Below, one piece after another: positions 33,278 to 39,987 of a stretch of 64,000 bases of DNA. Position numbers and translations under genes: made by a program. Each line of letters opens with the position of its first letter. Positions within the stretch are counted from its first letter, which is position 1. A model generated the notes under the pieces. That model was given only the letters and a program-made list of their open reading frames with translations, was not told where the DNA came from and did no database searches. Source of the DNA: Oscillospiraceae bacterium (GTDB lineage Bacteria > Bacillota > Clostridia > Oscillospirales > Oscillospiraceae); NCBI GenBank assembly GCA_022800525.1, contig JAAWQM010000001.1:1-64000 (forward strand). The letters run 5' to 3'.

Positions 33278-33314
33278 GAACCCGCAGGAAAATCAACGAT
33301 TTTCCTGCGGGTTC
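33278..33314. terminator. Strong hairpin between XRE and P5C dehydrogenase genes
   Basis: A 17-bp perfect stem GAACCCGCAGGAAAATC (33278-33294), loop AAC, complement to 33314. It ends 22 bases before the stop of the convergent gene. Confidence 0.75.
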
Positions 33315-33336
33315 GCTGCTGCATCATTTAAAGCGG

Positions 33337-34965
33337 CTATTTCTCGGACATATAGGGATAAGCAATCGCCGGGGAGGGGCAGAACGCCTCCTTGACCGTG
33401 TGCGCGCTGACCCAGCGGACCATGTTCAGGGTGGTGCCCGCCTTGTCGTTGGTGCCGGAGGCCCGCGCGCCGCCGAAGGGCTGCTGGCCCACGATGGCGC
33501 CGGTACACTTGTCGTTGATATAGAAGTTGCCGGAGGCATTGCGCAGGGCCCGCTCCATCTTCACAATGACCTCGCGGTCCTGGGCGAAGATCGCGCCGGT
33601 GAGGGCGTAGGGGGACGCGCTGTCGCAGACAGCCAGAGTTTCGTCCAGCTTGTCGTCGGGATAGACGTAGATGGAGACGATGGGCCCGAAGATCTCCTTC
33701 ACCATGGACTCATAGGTGGGCGTCTTGCAGCGAATAATGGTGGGCTGCACGAACCAGCCCTTGCTGTCATCGTAAGTGCCGCCCGCCACGAACTCGCACT
33801 CATCGGAGGCGGCGGCCCGGTCGATATAGCCCTTGCAGGTCTCGAAGGACGCCTTGTCAATGACGGCGGCCATGAAGGTGTCGAACTCCTGCACATCGCC
33901 TACCTTCAGCCCGGCGGTGTGTTTCTTCAGCAGATCCTCCACCTGGGGCCAGATGCTTTCAGGGATGAAAGCGCGGGAGCAGGCGGAGCACTTCTGCCCC
34001 TGGAACTCGAAGGAACCCCGGACAATAGCCGCCGCCAGCGGCTCAACGTCGGCGGTGTTGTGGGCGAAGATGAAGTCCTTGCCGCCGGTCTCGCCCACCA
34101 GACGGGGATAGTTGGCGTAAGAAGCGATGTTCTCGCCCACCTGCTTCCACACGCTCTGGAACACGGCGGTGGAGCCGGTAAAGTGGAAGCCCGCCATCTT
34201 CGGGTGGCTGATGACGTGCTTGGACATGTCGCCGCCGGTGCAGGGAACGAAGTTGATGACCCCGGCGGGCAGGCCGCACCACTGGAGCAGCTTCATATAG
34301 TAGTAGTTGGACAGAACCGCGGTGCGGGAGGGCTTCCACAGGGCCACGTTGCCCACAATGGCGGGCGCGGTGGGCAGGTTGCCGCCGATGGAGGTGAAGT
34401 TAAAGGGGGAGATGGCGCAGATGAAGCCGTCCAAGGGGCGGTAATCCTGGCGGTTCCAGATGCCGTCCACACTGGAGGGCTGCTCCTTGAAGATCTCCTG
34501 CGCCCCCCACACGCCGAAGCGGAGGAAGTCCGCCAGCTCCGCAATGTCAATCTCCGCCTGGAACACGGTCTTGGACTGGCCCAGCATGGTGGAGGCGTTG
34601 AGCACCTTGCGGTAGGGCCCGGTAATCATGTCGGCGGCCTTCAGGAAGATGGCGGAGCGGTGCTCCCAGGGCATGGCCTCCCATGCGTCCTTGGCGGCCA
34701 GGGCGGCGTCGATGGCCTGCTTCAGCTCCTTCTCGCCGGCCATGCAGCACTCAGCGATGACGTGCTGGTGGTCATGGGGCATGGTGACGGTGATGGTTTC
34801 ATCAGTCCAGACCTCCTTGCCGCCAATGATGAGGGGGATCCTGACTACCTGACCGGCCTGCTTGGCCAGCTCCTCTTTCAGCTCAGCGCGCTCGGCGCTG
34901 CCAGGCAGATATCCCTTAAAGGGGTCGTTCTCGGGCCGCTTGATGGTGAAATACGCGTTAGGCAT
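33337..34965 (-). CDS. pruA: L-glutamate gamma-semialdehyde (P5C) dehydrogenase
   Basis: A 542-residue aldehyde dehydrogenase that oxidises pyrroline-5-carboxylate/glutamate semialdehyde to glutamate with NAD. Family signatures: ISPFNFTSIGGNLPTAPA, FHFTGSTAVFQSVWKQVG, catalytic Glu region LVGETGGKDFIFAH, catalytic Cys region FEFQGQKCSACSRAF, and C-terminal QQPFGGARASGTNDKAG. Start at 34965 follows AACGGAGGA; length matches the long P5CDH group. It sits 4 kb from HypE/HypD, which generate P5C from hydroxyproline, so the two fit one pathway ending in glutamate. Confidence 0.93.
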   Translation of the reverse strand: MPNAYFTIKRPENDPFKGYLPGSAERAELKEELAKQAGQVVRIPLIIGGKEVWTDETITVTMPHDHQHVIAECCMAGEKELKQAIDAALAAKDAWEAMPWEHRSAIFLKAADMITGPYRKVLNASTMLGQSKTVFQAEIDIAELADFLRFGVWGAQEIFKEQPSSVDGIWNRQDYRPLDGFICAISPFNFTSIGGNLPTAPAIVGNVALWKPSRTAVLSNYYYMKLLQWCGLPAGVINFVPCTGGDMSKHVISHPKMAGFHFTGSTAVFQSVWKQVGENIASYANYPRLVGETGGKDFIFAHNTADVEPLAAAIVRGSFEFQGQKCSACSRAFIPESIWPQVEDLLKKHTAGLKVGDVQEFDTFMAAVIDKASFETCKGYIDRAAASDECEFVAGGTYDDSKGWFVQPTIIRCKTPTYESMVKEIFGPIVSIYVYPDDKLDETLAVCDSASPYALTGAIFAQDREVIVKMERALRNASGNFYINDKCTGAIVGQQPFGGARASGTNDKAGTTLNMVRWVSAHTVKEAFCPSPAIAYPYMSEK

Positions 34966-35094
34966 AGCTTTTTCCTCCGTTTTTGAATGAATGAATGATT
35001 CCGGCGTTTCCACCGGACACGGAATACACTTACATTATATTAATGTGGTCTGGCCGCGCCGTTTCCACAATAATATTCAGGGTCAGGTTTTCCA

Positions 35095-35190
35095 TCAAAA
35101 AATAAAGTTCAGGGCCGCCCTTTTCAAAGGGCGGTGGGGTGCAGGGGCAAAGCCCTTGCTGGGTTTGGGCGAAGCCCAACACATGACAGG
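35095..35190 (+). repeat. Modular intergenic repeat, copy 1
   Basis: AAAGTTCAGGGCCGCCCTTTTCAAAGGGCGG-like hairpin, then CAGGGGCAAAGCCCTTG, then TTGGGCGAAGCCCAA. Three hairpins in fixed order; the same order is found near 48825 and 61853 (opposite strand) and near 63272. Confidence 0.7.
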
Positions 35191-35206
35191 GTGACAGGAA
35201 CAGCTC

Positions 35207-36358
35207 CTACAGATCCCTGCGCCACTCGCTGGGTGTTTTCCCATACCGTTTCTGGAAGGAGGCGCAGAAATAGGATACATTGTTGTACCCCACCATCTGT
35301 CCGGCCTTGCTGACCGTGACCGGCGTGTTCCGGAGCAGCTGGCAGGCCATTTCCAGCCGGTATTCCGACAGGTAGCTCTGGATGGTCTGCCCACGGCTGT
35401 TTTTGAAGATGCTCCGCACATAGTTGGCGGAGAGCCCGACCCTGGCGGCAATCTCCTCTATGGCGACCGGCTCCATGTAGTGATTCCGGATATACTCCTC
35501 CACAAAGGCCGTGACCCGGCGGCCGGTGGTCTCCCGCAATGGACGGTACCACTCCAGCAGCCGGTCCATGTACCAGGACATATGCGCCTTGGCCTCCTCC
35601 GCGCAGTTCGCCTCCTCCATCAGCTGAAAGACCGTTTTCCCGGACCTGAGCAGCTTCCCGCGGCACGCGGCCCCCATTTCGTCCCATCCTGTCAGCTCCT
35701 CGCTGACCCGGAAATACAGTCCCGCACAATATTCCCGGAACCGCGAGGGACTTCCCTGAGCGCTGATGCGGAAATACTTCTCCAGCTTTTCGTGGACGCA
35801 GCCTCCCTCACCTCTGACCAGACAGGCGGCCAGATCCTGCCGGAGCTGCCGCAGCTCCTCTTCGCGCGGCTCCGCTGCCTTTCGAGCTTGGATAAGCGGC
35901 TCCAGGGGCAGGCACTCCGCCGGGCCGCGGAAGAACATATCCGCCGCCGCAGACTCGAATGCAGCCCGGACCTGCCGGGCCTCCGTCAGGCGGCTCCTTC
36001 CGGGCAGGTATGCCACATTAGCCGTCAGGCCGCGCTGCCGCAGCCAGCCCGCAATCCCCTCCGCCGTCTCCCGGCAGTCCGCCTCCGCCTGGATCAGCAT
36101 GAGCGTCAGCTCCGGCAGCGCAATATGGAAAAAGATGTCGGGAAACGCATCGAAAAGCATCTCCCGGTCCAGACTGTCCCAGGTCCGCCCATACAGGCCC
36201 GCCGCGCCAAAGGAGAGGGGGTCTCCCTCCTCCGGCCCGTACAGCGCCCTGACCAGCGGCTCCACAGGCTGGGCGCTGTCCACAAAAATGCGCTCGATCA
36301 GATCCTGCTTACCCAGATCCCATAGCGCTTCGCGGCCTGCCTGTCCCATTGTACTCAT
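35207..36358 (-). CDS. AraC-family transcriptional regulator
   Basis: A 383-residue regulator. The C-terminal about 100 residues are the double helix-turn-helix (VEEYIRNHYMEPVAIEEIAARVGLSANYVRSIFKNSRGQTIQSYLSEYRLEMACQLL ... YFCASFQKRYGKTPSEWRRD). The N-terminal 270 residues are helical with no recognised domain, perhaps a ligand or response module. Start 36358 is chosen for GGGGA at 6 bases. It is divergent from the M24B peptidase gene, with overlapping promoters, and beside P5C dehydrogenase, so it may control amino-acid catabolism here. Confidence 0.88.
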   Translation of the reverse strand: MSTMGQAGREALWDLGKQDLIERIFVDSAQPVEPLVRALYGPEEGDPLSFGAAGLYGRTWDSLDREMLFDAFPDIFFHIALPELTLMLIQAEADCRETAEGIAGWLRQRGLTANVAYLPGRSRLTEARQVRAAFESAAADMFFRGPAECLPLEPLIQARKAAEPREEELRQLRQDLAACLVRGEGGCVHEKLEKYFRISAQGSPSRFREYCAGLYFRVSEELTGWDEMGAACRGKLLRSGKTVFQLMEEANCAEEAKAHMSWYMDRLLEWYRPLRETTGRRVTAFVEEYIRNHYMEPVAIEEIAARVGLSANYVRSIFKNSRGQTIQSYLSEYRLEMACQLLRNTPVTVSKAGQMVGYNNVSYFCASFQKRYGKTPSEWRRDL

Positions 36359-36469
36359 AACTGTTCCCCGCTCCCGCCGGTCCGGGGAGCGGATCGCTGC
36401 CTCTTTCCGTTCCACGGCCGGAACATTCACAGATGTGAAATACGGCAAAAAATTTTCTGGCATTTTCTG

Positions 36470-36519
36470 TTGACTCCCAGGATAAAATTCATTATAATGA
36501 AAAACAGACCGAATGTCAA
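36470..36519. promoter_or_regulatory. Overlapping divergent promoters sharing one -10 core
   Basis: Plus strand: TTGACT (36470-36475), 17 bases, TATAAT (36493-36498), toward the peptidase gene. Minus strand: TTGACA (36519-36514), 17 bases, TATAAT (36496-36491), toward araC. The two -10 hexamers overlap in ATTATAAT (36491-36498), so RNA polymerase can occupy only one at a time. Confidence 0.8.
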
Positions 36520-36600
36520 CAAAAATATTGCCGCGCTTCCAGTATGGAAGACCGGCTACAGGTCCTGAATCAATTTTGACTGAATGGAGGCAACTACATA

Positions 36601-37854
36601 ATGGAAAAAGCATTTCATCAGCAGAACCGGCAGGAACTCTACAGCCTCCTGCCCCAGAACAGCCTGCTCCTCCTGTTCAGCGGCCATGCGCCGCGCAAAA
36701 CAGGGGATGAGGACTACCCCTTCTTCGCTGACCGCTCCTTTGCCTACTACACAGGCGTCGAGCAGGCGGACAGCGTCCTGACGGCGGTCAAGGGCTCCGG
36801 CAGCGTCAGCGAGACGCTGTTCATGCTGCCCCCGGACGCCCTGCTGGAGCGCTGGAACGGCCGCCGCCTGCGCCCGGAGGAGGCGGAAGCCCGCTCCGCT
36901 GTGGCGGATTTCCGGCATAACACCGGATTCGTGCCCTACCTGGAGGGCCTGATTGCAGACGGCCTGACCACCGTCTGCCTGGACTTTGACAGAAGGCGTA
37001 TCGACGAGCAGCCCGTCCGTCAAGCGTACCGGCTGGCCGCATGGCTGCGCAAGAACTACCCCTTCGTCCGGTTGGAGAACGTCCACGGCCTTATCGCCAA
37101 CCAGCGCACCATCAAGAAGCCCTGCGAGCTGGACGCCATGCGCTACGCCGAGACCATCACCGCCGAGGGCATCAAGGCCATGATGCGGGCCGCTCACGAT
37201 GGCATCTACGAGTATCAGCTCAAGGCGGAGTTTGACTACGCCCTGGCCCAGCGGGGCGTGCTCGCGCCTGGATTCCCCTCCATCATCTCGGCGGGGGCGA
37301 ACAACTTCTGTATCCACTACTATGGGTATCAGGGGCAGGCCCATGACGGGGACATGGTGCTCAACGACGTGGGCGCCTGCTGGGACGGAGAGATCAACGA
37401 CGTGTCCCGGGGCTGGCCGCTGAACGGACGGTTCAGCGAGCGGCAAAAGCTGCTCTATACCTGCGCCTACAACACCTCCCAGCACATGTTCCAGACCCTG
37501 AAGCCGGGCCTTCCCATGTCCCATGTGGACCAGGAGATCCGCCGCTTCAACTTCGAGCAGCTGCATGACGCCGACGTGTGCGGCAGGTTCGAGGACGTGG
37601 GCACCTACATCTGGCACGGCGGCGCCCACCATGTGGGCTACGACGTCCACGACCTGGTGGAGGTGGATCATGGCCGCAGGCTCCTGGAGCCGGGCATGGT
37701 GTTCTGCGTGGACGTGGGCATCTACCATGAGGAGTGGGGCGTCGGTTTCCGTCTGGAGGACAACTGCCTGATTACGGAGGATGGCTGCGAGTGCCTGTCT
37801 GCCGTGACGCCCAGGAGCATTGAAGACATTGAGGACTACATGTCCAAAAAATAA
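36601..37854 (+). CDS. M24B metallopeptidase (Xaa-Pro aminopeptidase type)
   Basis: A 417-residue peptidase with the N-terminal creatinase/prolidase-like domain (FFADRSFAYYTGVEQADSVL) and a pita-bread catalytic domain. Dinuclear metal ligands are visible in LNDVGACWDGEINDVSRGW (two Asp), GGAHHVGYDVHD (His), EEWGVGFRLEDNCLI (Glu). Such enzymes release the first residue before proline or cleave dipeptides with proline. Next to HypD it would supply proline and hydroxyproline from peptides. Its promoter overlaps that of araC; it has no signal peptide and acts in the cytoplasm. Confidence 0.88.
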   Translation: MEKAFHQQNRQELYSLLPQNSLLLLFSGHAPRKTGDEDYPFFADRSFAYYTGVEQADSVLTAVKGSGSVSETLFMLPPDALLERWNGRRLRPEEAEARSAVADFRHNTGFVPYLEGLIADGLTTVCLDFDRRRIDEQPVRQAYRLAAWLRKNYPFVRLENVHGLIANQRTIKKPCELDAMRYAETITAEGIKAMMRAAHDGIYEYQLKAEFDYALAQRGVLAPGFPSIISAGANNFCIHYYGYQGQAHDGDMVLNDVGACWDGEINDVSRGWPLNGRFSERQKLLYTCAYNTSQHMFQTLKPGLPMSHVDQEIRRFNFEQLHDADVCGRFEDVGTYIWHGGAHHVGYDVHDLVEVDHGRRLLEPGMVFCVDVGIYHEEWGVGFRLEDNCLITEDGCECLSAVTPRSIEDIEDYMSKK

Positions 37855-37870
37855 CGGTTTGTAAGCAGCA

Positions 37871-37912
37871 AGCTCTCTCCACAGGAAACAGGGACTGCCT
37901 TCCGTGGAGGGA
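37871..37912 (+). terminator. Hairpin after the M24B peptidase gene
   Basis: CTCTCTCCAC pairs with GTGGAGGGAG across a 21-base loop (one mismatch). No U-run, so weak. Confidence 0.35.
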
Positions 37913-38049
37913 GCGGCTGCATTATTCCCACATGAAAAATTCGGAAAAACATTCAGCCGAACGGATCTGACGCTGCGGCGCCGCCCGCGCGGGCAGCCGG
38001 TTTCACGCATGTGAATGCGGTTTCACCGTCCGCCTGGCGGAGGGAGGCG

Positions 38050-38637
38050 TCAGGCGTCCCCGCCGTCGGAGCGGAAGGGATTGGGATAGTTGATGGACAG
38101 CAGCTCGGCTGCCTTGTTGGTGTTGTTGGCCCAGTTGTGGGGTTGGTTGGAGTGAATCTGGATGCTGTCGCCGGGATACAGGGTGTACCGCGCGTCCTCC
38201 AGCCACAGCGTGACGATGCCGGTGAGGACATAGACGAACTCCTCTCCGGAGTGGATGCACATTTCAGGCTTCAGCCCATCCATATCGCTGTAGGGCATCA
38301 GCTGAAAGAGCTTGGGGAGGAAGTCGAAATCCATCATGTTCTGGCTCAGGACGCATTCGATAATCTGGGGGCCGACCATGGACCGGTGGGCGCTGAACCC
38401 ATGGACCACTGGGTCCGAGGTGTCCTGCATCTGGTCAGAAAAAAAGGTGGAGAGAGGCACCTCCAGACAGGAGGCCACCTTGGAAAGGGAGTCCACCGCG
38501 ATGGAGGAGATTCCCCGCTCCGTCTGGGACAGGAAGCCTACGGACAGCCCGGTCATATCGCTGAGCGCCTTCAGTGTATAACGCTTTTCAGTGCGCAGGG
38601 CCTTGATCCTTGCGCCGATGGTCTGGTTATGATCCAT
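38050..38637 (-). CDS. XRE-cupin transcriptional regulator
   Basis: A 195-residue regulator: XRE helix-turn-helix at residues 8-65 (IGARIKALRTEKRYTLKALSDMTGLSVGFLSQTERG) and a C-terminal cupin_2 barrel (HSGEEFVYVLTGIVTLWLEDARYTLYPGDSIQI). This domain pair often senses amino acids or amines and controls neighbouring catabolic genes. It is divergent from hypE-hypD, so control of hydroxyproline dehydration is the simplest reading. No operator could be assigned; three hairpins fill the gap. Confidence 0.9.
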   Translation of the reverse strand: MDHNQTIGARIKALRTEKRYTLKALSDMTGLSVGFLSQTERGISSIAVDSLSKVASCLEVPLSTFFSDQMQDTSDPVVHGFSAHRSMVGPQIIECVLSQNMMDFDFLPKLFQLMPYSDMDGLKPEMCIHSGEEFVYVLTGIVTLWLEDARYTLYPGDSIQIHSNQPHNWANNTNKAAELLSINYPNPFRSDGGDA

Positions 38638-38842
38638 GTAGTCCCTCCGTTGGAGATTTTTTCAAGGCCATTATACCGGATTGATCCGGTTCTGTCAACG
38701 AGGAGAGGACAAATCCCCAGGGAAATCAATTTCAAGACGCACAATTTCCAGAACGGCAGAATCCGCGTAGGGGCGGGTATCCGTCCGCGCACCGACGGGC
38801 ATATGCACGCTGCCAATAGCGCCGTTCCGCCGGAATGCTGCC

Positions 38843-38971
38843 ATATATTATTTCCGAATTAAAATCCGGAAATAATATATTTGATTTAAGCTATTTTGCT
38901 CGCCGCCGCTTGCGGCGGCAACCGCAAAATGCGGCACATATTACTTCCGGCCTTTCAGTTCGGAAGTAATA
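38843..38971. repeat. Three consecutive perfect hairpins between cupin regulator and hypE
   Basis: ATATATTATTTCCG (38843-38856) with its complement 38867-38880; GCCGCCGC/GCGGCGGC (38902-38919) nested in TTTTGC/GCAAAA (38894-38929); TATTACTTCCG (38939-38949) with complement 38961-38971, followed by nine A. The first and third hairpins share ATTAYTTCCG arms. Function unknown. Confidence 0.65.
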
Positions 38972-38995
38972 AAAAAAAACTGTCAGATTTTATTG

Positions 38996-39025
38996 TTGAC
39001 ACAGGGGAAGGGGATACAGTACAAT
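38996..39025 (+). promoter_or_regulatory. Promoter of hypE-hypD
   Basis: TTGACA (38996-39001), 18 bases, TACAAT (39020-39025), about 60 bases before the hypE start. Confidence 0.75.
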
Positions 39026-39086
39026 GATAAAAACGGCAGAAACGAAAAAGAATTCACCAGCGTGAAAAAGAAAGGGGGCGGACCGG

Positions 39087-39983
39087 ATGAACAGGCCGCT
39101 GGTCCTCAATATCCAGAAATACGCGATCCACGACGGGGCTGGCATCCGCACGACGGTGTTCTTCAAGGGTTGTCCTCTGTCCTGCCGCTGGTGCCACAAT
39201 CCGGAGAGCCAACGGTACCAGCGGGAGCTGATGTTCCATCAGGACCGGTGCGCGGGATGCGGCGCGTGCGCCGGGGCATGTCCCCACGGGGCGGCCCTGC
39301 CGCTGGACCGGGATGCCTGCCGGACCTGTGGCGCGTGCGTGGACGCCTGCGTTCACGACGCCCGGGAGTGGGCGGGGCGGCCCTATGAGCTGGGGGAGCT
39401 GGTTCGGGAGCTGGAGAAGGACCGGATGTTCTACGACCAGTCCGGCGGCGGCGTGACGCTCTCCGGCGGCGAGGTCCTGGCCCAGGATATGGACTATATC
39501 GCCGGGCTGGCGCAGCGGCTGTATGAAAAGGGGATCAGCGTGGATGTCGATACCTGCGGACACGTCTCCTATGAGCGGTTCCAGCGGGTCCTGCCCTACG
39601 CGGACACCTTTTTATATGATATCAAGCTGATGGACCCCGGGGAGCATGAGCGGTATACCGGCGTGGACAACCGGCTGATCCTGGAGAACCTGAAGCGGCT
39701 CAGCGCGGACGGCGGGCGGATCAACGTCCGGCTTCCCCTGATTGAGGGTGTGAACGCCTTCGACCGGCATATCCAGGAGGTGATCGCGTTTCTGAAACGG
39801 GAGAATATCCGCATATACCGGGTCAATCTGCTGAAATACCACAGCACAGGCAGCAGCAAATATGGAAAGCTGGGCCGGGCCTACGACGAGGCCGGGATGA
39901 GCGTCCCGGACGAGGCGTGGCTGGAGCGGTCCAGGGAGGCTTTCCTGCAAAACGGTTTTTCAAACACTGAAATAGGAGGTTAA
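39087..39983 (+). CDS. hypE: Glycyl-radical enzyme activase for HypD
   Basis: A 298-residue radical SAM activase that installs the glycyl radical on its partner. The SAM cluster motif is CPLSCRWC (CxxxCxxC) near residue 29, in FFKGCPLSCRWCHNPESQ. An inserted ferredoxin-like segment has CAGCGACAGAC and CRTCGACVDAC for auxiliary 4Fe-4S clusters, typical of the larger activases rather than PflA. VTLSGGEVLAQ is the SAM-binding GGE. It lies 4 bases upstream of the dehydratase gene, confirming the partner. The start is after AAAGGGGGCGG. Confidence 0.9.
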   Translation: MNRPLVLNIQKYAIHDGAGIRTTVFFKGCPLSCRWCHNPESQRYQRELMFHQDRCAGCGACAGACPHGAALPLDRDACRTCGACVDACVHDAREWAGRPYELGELVRELEKDRMFYDQSGGGVTLSGGEVLAQDMDYIAGLAQRLYEKGISVDVDTCGHVSYERFQRVLPYADTFLYDIKLMDPGEHERYTGVDNRLILENLKRLSADGGRINVRLPLIEGVNAFDRHIQEVIAFLKRENIRIYRVNLLKYHSTGSSKYGKLGRAYDEAGMSVPDEAWLERSREAFLQNGFSNTEIGG

Positions 39984-39987
39984 GACA

